This document shows positions 34,975-48,027 of a stretch of 64,000 nt of DNA, piece by piece. The DNA comes from Talpa occidentalis (Eukaryota; Chordata; Mammalia; Eulipotyphla; Talpidae): the NCBI RefSeq assembly GCF_014898055.3, contig NW_026555331.1, positions 108,559,194-108,623,193 of the forward strand. Direction: 5' to 3'. Each line of letters starts with the position of its first letter. Position 1 is the first letter of the stretch. The position numbers and the translations under genes are program-made. The notes beneath the pieces are model-generated. The model was given only the letters and a program-made list of their open reading frames with translations, made no database searches and had not been told where the DNA came from.

Positions 34975-37710
34975 TTAGTTAACATTGGTTTATAACACTG
35001 TATGTGATTTAGAGGTATAGCTTTACATTTCTTCAGCTGTTCATTGCCATACCATACCCTCCCACAAGGCACTCAGCCCTCCTCTGCAGTCCGTTGGATG
35101 CCCTCCTTCCTTTGCCCTCCAGTTTCTCCCTCTCCCCCTGGTACCATCAATTATACAGTTAGATTTCTAGGGTTTGTTTTTGTTTAGTTTTCTCTGTTCC
35201 TTTGTATTGTTCCTCTGTATTCCACATGTGAGTGAAATGATGTGTTGTCTTTCTCCGTATGACTTAATTCACTTAGCGTAACCCCTTTCAATTCCATCCA
35301 TATTTCCAAGAATGGCAACGGCAAGATTTCACTTATTTTTAGGCTTGAGTAGCAATTCATAGTGTGTGTGTGTGTACACATAACCACATCATTTGCTGTT
35401 GGGTACTTTGATTATTTCTAGAACTTGCCTACTATAAATAGTGCTGCAGTGAATATACCAGTGCAAATATCCCTTTGAATAAGTGTTTTGGCGTTCTTTA
35501 GGTAGATACCTAGGAATAGAAATGCTGGATCATATGTTAGATCTATTTTTAATATTTTGAGAAACTTCCATATTGTTTTTGGTCAAACCTGGACTAGTCT
35601 ATATTCCTACCAACATGTACAAGGGTTTTTTTCCCTCCGCATCTTTGCCAACACTTTTTGTATCTGGTCTTTTCTTTCTTTTTTTTTTAAATGGGCCATT
35701 CTCAAAGTTGTGAGGTCATGTTTAATTGTGAATTTCATTTTCATTTCCCTGATAACAAGTGACGATGAAGAATTTTATTTTATGTGCTTATTGACTGCTT
35801 TCTTTGGAAAAGCTTCAATTTAACTCTTGCCCATTTTTGTATTGGGTTATTTGTAATCTTTTTGTTGAGATATATGAGTTCTTTGTAAATTTTGGGTATT
35901 AGCCCCATGTTGTATATATGATGCACAAATATTTTCTCTCACTTAGTAGGGGATCTCTTCATTTTAACGATAGTTTCTTTTGTTCTGCAGAATTTTTTTG
36001 GTGTGATGTGGTCCCATTTGATTATTTAGCTTTTGTTTTCCTTGCAATTGGAGTTAAGTCTCCAAAGACATCCCTGCAGCCAATGTCAAGGAATGCTTTG
36101 CCTATGTTTTCTTTTTTTAAAAATTTATTTTACTTATACAAGAGCCAGGGTACAGGCCAGATGCGCGGGCGGGGGGTGGGGTGGGGTGGGGCAGTGGTGA
36201 GAGGATTCACCAGAGACAGAGCCGGGAACAGAACAGGCAGACTGATGAAATACACTGCTGAGGGGAGCAGTGGGCGAGACAGGAGAGGTCTGCTGCGCCA
36301 TATGGGACCATTGCCGGCCCGCCGGGATCGAACCTGTGCTGCAGAGGCTGCGGACAGCTTCACAGAGCTTCGGCGTGGTGGGGGGTGGGGCTGCTTTGCC
36401 TATGTTTTCTTCTGTTTATTTTATGGTTTCTGAACTTATAGCCAAGTCTTTAATCCATTTTGAATTAATTTTTGTGTATGGAGTGAGACTGTAGTCTAGC
36501 TAGAGGTTTTTTGATTTTGTTTATCCTTTCGAAGGACCAGCTCTTGATTTAATTGGTCTTTTGTCTTGCCTTTTTGTTTCTCTCTTATTTCCATTCTAGA
36601 TTATTTCCTCCTTATACTAGCCTTCAGTTTCATTTGTTCTTTTTCTTTTCTTTGAACATTAGGTTAATTATTTGTGATCTTTCTTGTTCTTGAGAGAGAC
36701 ATGTGTTACTATTAAATTTCCTCTTACATTGTTTTTGCTACATCCTCTAGATTCTGGTAGCTTATGTCATAATTTTCATTTGTATCTGATTATTTTTAAA
36801 TTTATCCTTTGAATTCCTTGTTAATCCAGTTGTCATTCAATGGTATGTTTTTTTGTCTCATCACAGTAGAGGTTTTTCACACTTTCTTTTAGTGGTTGAG
36901 TTCTAGTTTCTCCATTGTGGTCAGGGAAAACAGTTGATCTGATTCAGTCTTCATGACATCATTGACAGTAATTTTGTGACCCAACATTAATCTGTCTTTC
37001 ACAGTGTTCTATGTGCACTTGAGAAGAACGTATACTTGGCTTATTTGTGGTGCAGTGCCTTATATATTTCTCTTAAGTCCATGTGGTCTAATTTCTAATT
37101 TTAGGGTATTATTTACTTGTTGATTTTCTGTCTGGTGATTATATCCATTGAGGCAAGTCAGTTATTAAAGTCCTTTCTTGTGTTGCTGCCATGTCTGATT
37201 TTAGATTTGCTAGTAGTTGCCACATATATTTTGATGCTCATTTTTCGCATATGTATTTGACAAGTGTTACCTCTTCTTGATCTATTGATCCCTTAATTGT
37301 TATATATCATCCATGGCTATTTTTTCATTTTGATTGATACAACTATTTTGATTAAGGAATGGCTATCCCAGTTGCTTGCAGAATTGTTTTCTAAACATTT
37401 ACTTTGAACTTACATTTATCTTTGTATCTTAGATAGATCTCCTTTAGGCAGCAGAAAGTTGGGCTTTTTTTTCCTGATCCAGTAAGCCACTCTACCTTTT
37501 CATTGATTATTGCAATACATTTGCATTTTAGGATAATTATTGATATATGGGTATTTGTTACTGCCAGTTTGTCTTTAGTTCCTGGTTCTCAGATAGTGAA
37601 TTCTCTATTTTTAATCCACAAAATCATTATTTCATGGCTAGTTTTTCCTTCAGTTATTCATCTTAACTCACTTTTCTCTTTCTTCATTACTTAGTGTCTA
37701 AAAAGTGTTT
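34975..37710 (-). mobile_element. Old LINE-1 with internal deletion, antisense, split by a SINE
   Basis: On the + strand the reversed 3' UTR (34975-35200) and ORF2 C-terminus are followed to about 36500 by ORF2. The sequence then jumps to the endonuclease side ('tttcgaaggaccagctcttg', 'ccattgtggtcagggaaaac', 'cacttgagaagaacgtatac'). Most of the reverse transcriptase region is missing between them. A type II SINE interrupts it at 36114-36391. Confidence 0.8.
36114..36391 (-). mobile_element. tRNA-derived SINE, type II, antisense, with G-rich expansions
   Basis: Type II body with B-box complement 'gggatcgaacctg'. The target-site duplication tgctttgcctatgttttctt is exact over 20 bases (36094-36113, 36392-36411). 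It is unusual in having a GGGGT-repeat block at 36166-36191 and a non-canonical G-rich 5' end at 36370-36391 in place of the normal head. Confidence 0.93.
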
Positions 37711-37811
37711 TTTAAAGAAAAGTTAAAGTTTTGTTAATATCAGAATAAATCTTTTCCAGGTTGCTTTTGCTATAATTGTTTTTTTTTTGCTATAATTTCA
37801 AAATATCTTTT

Positions 37812-38080
37812 TTTAAAAGATTTATTTATTTATTTTTATACAAGAGTTGGGGCACAGGCCAGATGTGTGGGAGGGTGAGAGGATTCACCAGAGGCAGAGC
37901 AGGGTGAAGAACAGGCAGACGACTGAAATACACTGCTGAGGGGAGCAGCAGGTGCAACAGGAGAGGTCTGCCACGCCATGTGGGAATCTCCCTGGCCAGC
38001 TGGAAATCGAACACGCACTGCAGAGGCTGCGGACAGCTTCACATCGCTGTGCTCAACCCGCTGCGCCACTGGGGAGGCCC
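37812..38080 (-). mobile_element. tRNA-derived SINE, type II, antisense
   Basis: Complete copy, with 'gcacaggccagatgtgtggg' in the body and 'gctgcgccactggggaggcc' at the head end. The target-site duplication ataatttcaaaatatctt is exact over 18 bases (37792-37809, 38081-38098). Confidence 0.96.
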
Positions 38081-38099
38081 ATAATTTCAAAATATCTTA

Positions 38100-38955
38100 A
38101 TAAAATCAGCAATAGTATTATGTATTGTTTTGAATTAGATCGTTGTTACATTTCTTGTGTTATTTCTCCAAAATACAGAGCTTTCTTCCAATTATTATAT
38201 TTCATAAAAATTCATATTTTGAAAATGTCACTCAAGATTATATCACATTGGATTTCAGGAAATCCAATTATTCCTTGAACTATTTCTTTGCTTTTAGGAA
38301 TATGGAAATAATACAACACCTTGAGTTTTGGAAAACCTCATTTGAACTACCCAAGTGATATTCAAATAGATAGTAAAATCACTAGCTTCTAGACCCCCAG
38401 TGAGCTCTACAGTGTTCGATTTCTTAAAAACAAGCTAAACCAAAGGGAAGTGCTAGAAGACACTCATTCAGAATGCCTTATAGCACAGAAACAAGGCATT
38501 TGTTTCCCAGTGTGAATTTTAATATGTCTTTGCTCCCTAATCTAGATTCTTTTTGTGACTAGGGTTGAATTCCAGCGGTGTGTAGTCTTTAGGTCTCTCT
38601 TCTTTCAAACTGGTGGGCAATACCTTCCCCAGCTGAGATTTGCTTCAGGGAGTTGGCTTATAGAATGGGTATTTAGGAAAGAGTAGAAGGGTGCTTGCCA
38701 GAGGGTCGGAGGGTAAGGGTGATGGAGAGATTTTGGTCAAAGGATACATGCTTTAGTTTTAAAATAAATAAACTCTGAATAGCTAATATACCGCCTGGTT
38801 GACTGCGGTTAATAATATTGTGTTGTGTAGTTGATATTTGCTAAGAGAATAGGCCTTAAGTATTCTCACTGTGAAGAAAAATAGGAAACTATGTGAAGTG
38901 ATGGATGTGTTAATCTGTGATAATCATTTCACATGGTAGATGTAAAATATACAAA
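38100..38955 (+). other. Intronic sequence without recognised features
   Basis: Unique-looking. Several short frames, none recognisable. Confidence 0.5.
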
Positions 38956-38975
38956 TCATCATATTACATACTTTA

Positions 38976-39280
38976 TTTTTTTTTTTTAATTTATAGAGGC
39001 ATGTTTTTTTTTTTTATTTATTTATTTTATTTATACAAGCACTGGGTACAGTCAGAAGCACAGGAGGGTGAGAGAATTCACCAGAGCCAGAGTGGGGAGC
39101 AGAACAGGCAAAAGGATCGAAGTACACGGCTGAGGGGAGCAGCGGGCGGCAGGAGAGGTCTGCGCGCCATGTGGGACCCTCCTCTGGTGGCCGGGGAGCA
39201 GCCGGGGATCGAACCCGCGCCGCAGAGGCCGCGGGCAGCTTCGCAACCCAGCGCTCAACCGCTGCGCCACCGGGGAGGCC
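38976..39280 (-). mobile_element. tRNA-derived SINE, type I with extra tail motif, antisense
   Basis: T-run, 'ttatagaggcatgtttttt', TTTA repeats, 'acaagcactgggtacagtca', full body and head. The target-site duplication catattacatacttta is exact over 16 bases (38960-38975, 39281-39296). Confidence 0.96.
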
Positions 39281-39511
39281 CATATTACATACTTTAAATG
39301 TAACAATTTCACTTGTGAATTATACTTCTAAAGTTAATAAAAGGAAAACCACCCTTACCCTTTTTTACTGTCTTCATGCTTGATTGTGAGTTGTATTCAG
39401 TGAATGTTGTTTGACTGACTGTCTAACTGAAGAAATCAGTGCAAGAAAGGTGTGAAACCAGGCAACTTATTGCCATGGATAATTAATCGAATAGTTTGAC
39501 TACTTAAAAGT

Positions 39512-40771
39512 TTTTTTTTTTTATTGTTATATTCCCCATACAATTGCAGCCCCCCCATTCTGACCCCAATCCCTCCCCTCCCGCCCCTGCCCCCCTAAAA
39601 GTGTCTCTGGTTCATAGTTTTTTGTTGATTTTGATTTTCACTTTCTTATAGTTATTCATTTTCTGGTCCCTTATTTAAGTTTTCTAGATTCCTGCTATGA
39701 GTGAGACCATCCGGTATTTTTCTTTTTCTTTTTGGCTTATTTCGCTGAGCATGATCCCTTCCAGCGCCATCCATGTTGCTGCAAATTGCATGTGTTTATC
39801 TTTTTTGAATGCTGAGTAATATTCCATGGTATATATGTGCCACATCTTCTTGATCCAGTCATCTATTTTTGGGCATTTGGGTTGTTTCCAAAGCTTAGCT
39901 ATTGTAAACAGTGCTGCTATAAACATAGGGGTGCAGGTGTTCTTTGGAATTGATGTTTCTGTGTCCTTTGGGTAAATACCTAGGAGTGGAATTGCTGGAT
40001 CATATGGAAGCTCTATGTTTAGTAGGTCCAGAAATCTCCACACAGCTTTCCACAGTGGTTGGACCAGTTTGCACTCCCACCTTTGACAAAGGAGCAAAGA
40101 CTATGCATTGGAGCAAAGAAAGTTTGTTCAATAAATGGTGCTGGGAAAACTGGGTCGCTACATGCAAAAGAAGGAAGCTTGACCACTACCTCACACCATG
40201 CACAAAAATCAACTCAAAATGGATTAAAGAACTAGACATAAGACCTGAAACCATAAAATATATAGAAGGAAATATAGGCGAAACACTACGTGATTTGCAC
40301 ATCAAAGACATCTTTACAGACACATCACCCAAAGCAGTGATAGTGAAGGCAAAGATAAACAGCTGGGACTACATCAAATTAAAGAGCTTCTGCACAGCAA
40401 AAGAGACAATAACAAAAACAAAGAGAAACCCCACCAACTGGGAGAACATTTTTGCACCCAACACTAATGATAAAGGACTGATCACAAAAATCTGCAAAGA
40501 GCTGATGAGACTCAGCAACAACAAAGAAAATAATCCAGTCCAAAAATGGGCAGAAGAGCTAAAAAGAAACTTCTCTGAAGAGGAAATGCAAATGGCCAAC
40601 AGGCATATGAAAAAATGTTCAACATCACTTGCCATCAGGGAAATGCAAATCAAAACTACCATGAGATACCATCTTACACCAGTGAGAATGGCACATATTA
40701 AAAAAACTAGCAACAACAAATGTTGGCGAGGGTGTGGAGAAAAAGGAACTCTTCTGCACTGTTGGTGGGAG
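39512..40771 (-). mobile_element. Twin-primed (internally inverted) young LINE-1
   Basis: The insertion has two parts in opposite orientation. Positions 39512-40080 are the L1 3' end on the minus strand (ORF2 C-terminus ending [10 protein letters not shown], short 3' UTR, A-tail). Positions 40081-40771 are the adjoining upstream ORF2 segment on the plus strand, from [20 protein letters not shown] to the Cys-rich motif. In L1 order the plus part stops at the same point where the minus part starts, with a 7-base overlap (gtgggag). The repeat taaaagtttt flanks the whole (39505, 40772), so it is one event. The ORF2 sequence is nearly identical to the copy at 59602-61128. Confidence 0.93.
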
Positions 40772-40781
40772 TAAAAGTTTT

Positions 40782-41410
40782 ATTTTTTTAAACTATAATC
40801 CAGTTGTTCTAGGAGTAGGTTAAAACTATGGCCTAAAAGAAAGGTTTTCAAGGAATTTAATTTCGTCTTAGTAATTCTGTCTTCTCTTTTGTGGATGATC
40901 AAGATTTGCTTGTTGGCCATTTTTTTAAGCCAAACATTTTACTCACCTTTTTTATTCTGTGAGACATAGATGAATAGCTCATAAAGAGTCTTAGATCCAC
41001 ATTTCAAAAGGGCATGACTGCAATTTGAGTTTTTTATATGTATAATTGTTTACTATACAAATGAGTGTGCCTGTACTCTTATTTTAGACCATAGAAAAGT
41101 AATTCTGAAAGCATTATATTTTTACTGGCATTGACTTTATCTTATCAGTATGAGCTCGAGTATTTTTATGTACAAAATGTCTTTTACCACATCATAGAAG
41201 GCATTTGATTACCTTCTAATGGACTCCATCAAACTTTTTCCCATACACGTATAGTGCATGAAAAAATATTTTTTTATATTCTTGTCAAATTTGTATGTAT
41301 ATGTTAGCATTGGCTGCTGGAAAGATATAATTATAAAAAAATGAAAATAGAAGAGGTTAAAGCAAAACCAAAATTTGACAATTAGAAGAATAAAATACTG
41401 TAATGCTCTT
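40782..41410 (+). other. Intronic sequence without recognised features
   Basis: AT-rich unique-looking DNA. Nothing assignable. Confidence 0.5.
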
Positions 41411-41431
41411 TGGGAGAAACCTCAGAGTTTT

Positions 41432-41708
41432 TTTTTGTTTTTTTTTTTTAAAAGATTTATTTATTTATTTGTACAAGCATTGGGTACAGTCAGAAGCACG
41501 GGAGGGTGAGAGAATTCACCAGAGCCAGAGCGGGGAGCAGAACAGGCAGAAGGACAGAAGTACACTGCTGAGGGGAGCAGCGGGCGGCAGGAGAGGTCTG
41601 AGCGCCAAGTGGGACCCTCACCTGGTGGCCGGGGATCGAACCGGTGCTGCAGAGGCTGCGGGCAGCTTTGCAACCCAGCGCTCAACCACTGCGCCACTGG
41701 GGAGGCCC
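41432..41708 (-). mobile_element. tRNA-derived SINE, type I, antisense
   Basis: Complete copy, 'tttgtacaagcattgggtac' at the tail side, 'gatcgaaccggtgctgcaga' at the B box. The target-site duplication gaaacctcagagtttt is exact over 16 bases (41416-41431, 41709-41724). Confidence 0.96.
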
Positions 41709-41879
41709 GAAACCTCAGAGTTTTAATGATGATATAGACAGCAGAGGACTCACAGGTGAGTCAGTACAAGTTGGGTCCTGTGTTAATTTCTACCTAAACA
41801 CTGAATAGCTTCATACTTTTTAATTCAAACTGTTTAGTTTATATTGAAATACTGTTACTTAAAGTCACCTAATATCATC

Positions 41880-42420
41880 TAGGAAATGGCATAAGTAAAG
41901 AAAATCTCACTCCTGTGAGAATAAGTATTATCAAGAAAGACAAAGAGTAAGTGATGGCAAGGGTTTTGGGGAAAAGAAACCCTCATACACAGTTGTTAGG
42001 AAAGTAAACTGGTATAGTTGTTATGGAAGATGCTATGGCAATTCCTCAAAAAATTAAGAATGAAAATACTGTATGATCCAACTATTCTATTTTTGGTTAT
42101 TTACCCACAAAATATGAAAATACTAATTTGAAGATACATATACACTCCTGTGTGTATTGCAGTATTATTTTCAGTGGTTGAGATATGAAAACAACTTTAT
42201 GTCCATTGATGGATCAATGAATAAAGGAAATTTGGTATCTATATGCAATGCAATACTACTCAACTGTAAAAATGATGAAATTTTGCTGTTTGCATGGATG
42301 AACCTAGAGGGCAACTGAACTAAGTGAAATAAGACAGAGAAAGAAATACCATATGATTTCATCACATTTGGAAGTTAAAGAAACAGCACAAATGAACTAA
42401 TAAAGCAACATAAAACCTCT
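41880..42420 (+). mobile_element. Old LINE-1 ORF2 C-terminal fragment, sense
   Basis: 'ccctcatacacagttgttag', 'gtatgatccaactattctat', 'gtccattgatggatcaatga' and 'agtgaaataagacagagaaa' are decayed L1 ORF2 3' landmarks. Many stops and frameshifts. Confidence 0.8.
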
Positions 42421-43128
42421 TTGATAATAACAATGTTAAGTATCTTTTAAGGTAGCTAAGATTGAGTACAGTGTGTGTTATCTATGTTTTCTTTACATTT
42501 TTCCCCCTTTTCTGTGTCTAGTATCATGTATTTTTTAATCAATAGAAAAACAGCATATGTCTGTAGACCTGAGCTGTAATAATTCATATCCTTTTAATTT
42601 CTAAAATTTTAGTGAACAATATACTATTTTCCTCTGGTATCTTCTTTTATTCTCTATTGTGTACCTCTTTGTGTAATCTCCCTTGACTTCTGAAAAGTCA
42701 TTTTTTCTCACACATCAAGAGATTTGAACAAAATTTTATATGTAGTGTCAATGTAACTGCTAGAAATATTTTCGAGCTACTTCATTTTTCAGTGAAGTAA
42801 AAGTTATATTGCCCTAATGGGGGGGTGTCTTAAATATTTTCTCCCTTTCTCTCATATGGCCTTGAACCTCTGAACTGAAAGCACTGTGAATACATAGACC
42901 AATGAATCTTAGTTCAGTATATATTTTCTTAAGAAGCCATTACAAGTAAGTAATTTATTCTGTTATATGATTAACTTTCATCTGGGTGATTAGTAGCAAT
43001 TAGACGATATTTCATTTGGAGATGTTTACTGCTATCAGCTTTACCAAACTTCTCCCCTCCAACACACACAGAAAAGCCATCCATTTATGTAATTATGTAT
43101 GTGCGTGTTTTCATCTATGTGTATATTT

Positions 43129-43160
43129 GTATGCATGTATGTATGTATGTTTGCATGTAT
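43129..43160. repeat. (TGTA)n-like microsatellite
   Basis: Imperfect ATGT units (gtatgcatgtatgtatgtat). Confidence 0.8.
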
Positions 43161-44868
43161 ACAAGTAATTATCTTTCCTTCACAATTGATGGGATGTGGG
43201 TGGCTTTCTGGAGAAGGGAAACGGAAGGAGGTTTTGTCGGGAAGTTTCTATTATTGATTTAAGGCAGTGAACATTTTAATAGGCAACATCTGCCCTCTCA
43301 TTTTTGTTAATGCAGCTGACCCTTTTAGTTGTTGGATACCCAAGCTGTAAGTAGCAACTTTAATGTAATACCTTAGAGTTATGTTCTTTCTAAATAAATC
43401 ATTTAGGGGCTTTTATGTAATCATAGTCATGCTTACATTTAAAAAATTCTAAACATGATAAACATTAAAAGTGAATTTATATTCATGAAACCAAATTTGA
43501 TTTTCTAGGTAATGACCAATTCATCTAGAAATTCAAATGGTTGCTTTTAGTGTATCTATGTAAACTGATATAATAAAAAAAAAAAGAACCAAAAAGTAAG
43601 CCATGCTGTGATACTCTGCTTCATTGCATGAAGTTTTCTTTATAAATTTATTTTGTCTAATGCTTTTTCAATCTTTTCTTTCCTAAATAGAACTCACTCT
43701 AATTGGAAGTAACTTAATATGCTTACTGTTTGAATGAGATCAGTATGATCCTTTATTAGTGTTTATTTAGATCTTTTATTTTATTTTATTTTTCTTTAGT
43801 TAGTACCAACTGAATGGGTGTATTATACATTTGAACTACAGTTTTAGATCAGAAGACATACAGAGACATTCTGATATTTATACTTAAAGCTTTAGTTCTG
43901 CTTTTATTTGTTACATTTCTAATTTCCCCCATCCTTCTGTATTTCCACAGTTTCCCCCATCTCTAAATTAAAGAGAATCTATTATTTTAGTTAATGGAAT
44001 TAAAAAAAAAAGTCATCCCAAATTATATTATGATAGAGTGACTTTCTACTTCAGAAAACATTGACATTGAAGAAAAGATGTAAGAATTTAAAACATAGCT
44101 ATAGTAGGCAGAGAAATGTAGAAAAATTTATCTGGAAATACATTGCAATATGATTTAATCACTGCACTGCATTATACTAATCAATGTTAAATCAAGAATG
44201 TTGACAAAATAACCCAGAGAATATCATAATTTGATTTTCATTTTGGGTCATTATTGACTTTTGATAATAATAGTGAACATATCTTGGAATTGAGTTATAG
44301 GATGTGGAACATACTTATACTATATACACATATTGCATCACTAGCATTTAATTTGCAAATAGATTTGCTCATATTTTGGTAACATTTTATATCTATTGTA
44401 AACAAACTTGACACCTAATTAAAGAAATTATTTAATATTCACAAATTGTGTATTTGACATGCTTTCATGCGGTTTGTAATTGGCAATTGTTGAGATTGTG
44501 GTAATCTAAAAGAACAAAATAGGACTCTTAGTTAAAATATACTTCTGACCCAAACTTGGCAGTTCTCTCAGCTTGCCAGGGAAAGTGCTTACAGGATTCA
44601 TTTTTTTCTCCCATCATCCTGAGAGATTCTACTGGACTTTTCTCCTCCATTGACTAACCTTTGACTTCCCAGACCTGCATTTCTTTCTACAGAGGCAAGT
44701 AAACATCTTGGTATGTGAAGATTAAAGGTCCTTGGCTCCTGCAAGTGCCCTGAAGCAAATTTGTTTGAAATTAATTTGGCACCTCCAGTGTGGTTTGTTT
44801 AGGATTGGAAGCCAGATAGAATCCAATAGTATATTTTGAATCTTAGAACTTTTGTTACAAACAACAGG

Positions 44869-44892
44869 AAAAAAAAAAAAAAAAAAAAAAAA
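44869..44892. repeat. Poly-A tract, 24 A
   Basis: Uninterrupted A-run. No retroelement body was recognised upstream. Confidence 0.9.
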
Positions 44893-45893
44893 CCAACCCA
44901 GTGCCAGTAACACTTACTCTTCAAAGGAAAGTTTTTGACTTTCTGTGCCTGGTTATCTTCAAGAGTTGCAGAGTAAAAGAGAAAATTTCAATGGAAATAT
45001 ATTTCTGCCTCTGATACAGAAAAGACCTTTAAAAGAGTCATTGTTGACACGAAAAAGGAAACATTCTGATTTTCTGGGATGTAAGCCTTAGAAAACAAGC
45101 CAGAGTGAAAGAACATGTAGAAATGAAAAACTTATGACTGCAGGAGATGACCTGTTGTGAATTATTTCAAAATTCACTGGGTATCTCAGATGGGTAATTT
45201 TACTTTATATCCTTGCTGCTATGAACTTACCATACTCTGTAGACATCAGCTTTGTTTAGAGTAAAAAAAAAATCACTGTAATACTACCACTGTTCAGCAT
45301 ACATGAACAGTTGCCATAGAACATACTGTAAGGCATGTACCATAAAGAACAAAATGTTTCTGTATCACTAAAAAACATACACGGAAGCATTTCTAATTTT
45401 TTTAACTATTGATTCATCTTTAGAGTAGTAACTGATTTGGCTCATATGTTTAGAATCTAAAACTAGTGCTGGACTTGCCAACTACACTTAGATGATTCTG
45501 GCATCAGATACGGTAATCTGGAAGCAATAGAGGAATCAAGAAAACAGAGAAGGAATAAGGAATAGATCCTTAGGCACATACTTTTTGTAAAATTAAGTCG
45601 ACAATGAAGGATATATTTCACAATACTACCAGTGCAGCAGCCTCCTGGAGTTTAGTTGATTGTATTTAGGAATAGAAGAAGCTAACAACAGGCATTTGAT
45701 AATATATTTGATAAGTTCTTAGTTGGATTGGTAAAATAGTACTTTCAGAATCATGAAAGGATGGTTCTCTTTAAACATAGAACATAAGGCAGAATCAACT
45801 TTGCTAGATACATATACCCTAAAACTTCCTGAGTAATTGGGTGGCTTACAAACAGCTATCAGAGATATTTTACCAATCCTGTATACTTTTATT

Positions 45894-47516
45894 TTTTTTC
45901 TTTTTTAATATTTTATTTTATATAATTCTTACATCACTTTTCATCTTTGTACAATGTATGCATTTTCATTTTGGTTATATTCCCCATACAATTGCACCCC
46001 CCCTTATTTTGACTCTAGTTCTTCCTCTCCCTACCCCACCCTAATCCCCCCCACAGTGTATCTCTGGTTTATAGTTGCTTGTTGATTTTGATTATTACTT
46101 TGCATTGATTAGTCTTTTTCCTGGTCTCTTATTTAGGTTTTCTAAATTCCTGCTATGAGTGAGACCATCCGGTATTTTTCTTTTTCTTTCTGACTTATTT
46201 CGCTGAGCATGATCCCTTCTAGCTCCATCCATGTTGCTGCAAACTATATGTGTTTATCTTTTTTGATTGATGAGTAATATTCCATTGTGTATATGTACCA
46301 CATCTTCTTGATCCAGTCATCTATTTTTGGGCATTTGGGTTGTTTCCATATCTTAGCTATTGTAAATAGTGTTGCCATAAACATAGGGGTGCAGATGCCC
46401 TTTGGAATTACTGTTTCTGTGTCATTTGGGTAAATACCTAGGAGTGGAATTGCTGGATCATATGGAAGCTCTATGTTTAGTAGGTCAAGAAATCTCCACA
46501 CAGCTCTCCATAGTGGTTGGACCAGTTTGCACTCCCACCAGCAGTGCAGGAGAGTTCCTTTTTCTCCACAACCTCGCCAACATTTGTTGTTGCTAGTTTT
46601 TTTAATATGTGCCATTCTCACTGGTGTAAGATGGTATCTCATGGTAGTTTTGATTTGCATTTCCCTGATTACAAGTGATATTGAACATTTTTTCATATGC
46701 CTGTTGGCCATTTGCATTTCCTCTTCAGAGACTTTTCTTTTTAGTTCTTCTGCCCACTTTTTGACTGGATTATTTTCTTTATTGTTGTTGAGTCTCATCA
46801 GCTCTTTGTAGATTTTTGTGATCAGTCCTTTATCATTAGTGTTGTGTGCAAAATAGTTCTCCCAGTCAGTGGGGTTTCTCTTTGTTTTTGTTGTTGTCTC
46901 TTTTGCTGTGCAGAAGCTCTTTAATTTGATGTAGTCCCAGCTGTTGATCTTTGCCTTCACTATCACTGCTTTGGGTGATGTTTCTGTAAAGATGTCTTTG
47001 ATGTGCATATCACGTAGTGTTTCGCCTATATTTTCTTCTATGTATTTTATGGTTTCAGGTCTTATGTCTAGTTCTTTAATCCATTTTGAGTTGGTTTTTG
47101 TGCATGGTGTGAGGTAGTAGTTGAGCTTCATTCTTTTGCATGTAGCGACCCAGTTTTTCCAACACCATTTATTGAACAAACTTTCTCTGCTCCAGTGCAT
47201 ATTCTTTGCTCCTTTGTCAAAGATTAGTTGACCATAAATCTGTGGATTTATTTCTGGATTTTCTATTCGATTCCATTGGTCTGTGTGTCTGTTCTTGTTC
47301 CAGTACCATGCAGTTTTGATGATTATGGCTTTGTAGTATAGTTTGAAGTCTGGGAATGTGATGCCTCCATTCCCTTCCTTTTTTTCAGAAGAGCTTTGGC
47401 TATTCGGGGTTTTTGGTGATTCCATATGAATTTCATCAATAATTGTTCTATTTCTTTGAAGAATGTCATTGAAATTTTTATTGGAATAGCATTGAATGTG
47501 TATATTGCTTTTGGTA
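45894..47516 (-). mobile_element. LINE-1, 5'-truncated, antisense, middle-aged
   Basis: The minus strand carries the ORF2 region downstream of the reverse transcriptase. It starts near [20 protein letters not shown], frameshifts once around 47390, and is then open for about 390 codons through the Cys-rich CX3CX7HX4C motif to [14 protein letters not shown] stop interrupts it shortly before the normal end. Amino-acid differences ([18 protein letters not shown]) separate it from the younger pair at 39512 and 59602. The imperfect flanking repeats aatcctgtatacttttatt (45875) and aatcctctatagctttatt (47517) differ at three of 19 bases, which fits its greater age. Confidence 0.92.
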
Positions 47517-47769
47517 AATCCTCTATAGCTTTATTATAATAAACATATTGAGATTTCATTGGATAGAAGTTTTTTTGTAACCTATTTTTTAGGAGAGATA
47601 TGCTCAGTTGTCTTTTTTTCACTCTCAAAAATATCTTTTTCACATGTGACTTTGCACAGTGTATTAAGTGCAGCATAGTTTTGTGAACATACTTGTTCAC
47701 TTAACTAACACTGCTACATTTTTTATATATGGCTACTAGTTTTAGAAATATCTTCTATCACTGAGCCTT

Positions 47770-47860
47770 TATTTATTTGTATTTATTAAAATTTTTTAAT
47801 TGAAGTAGCATTATAACATTTTATGTTTCAGGTATGCGTTACTGAGTTGCAACATGCAGA
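47770..47860 (-). mobile_element. Possible LINE-1 3' UTR fragment
   Basis: 'ttaattgaagtagcattata' followed by 'atgtttcaggtatgcgttac' is similar to old L1 3' UTR sequence in antisense. Confidence 0.4.
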
Positions 47861-48027
47861 TGCACGCAGTTCTCTTTAAATTTTGACTTTTAATGCTAAT
47901 GTGATAAGAAATAGAAGAGATAGAGACTAGAGCTTTAGAAGAACTATAATCAGTTCAGTTTATCTTGGTTCGGGAATATTGAATACAGCCATGTTTTTTA
48001 TTGTTGATATATGATTATGGTTAAAAT

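Larger units (their letters stand above)
42430..45870 (+). other. Long intronic stretch without recognised genes
   Basis: About 3.4 kb of AT-rich, unique-looking sequence, the longest repeat-poor block in the downstream intron. It includes TGTA and poly-A simple repeats. No exon-like frame with splice sites was recognised. Confidence 0.5.
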
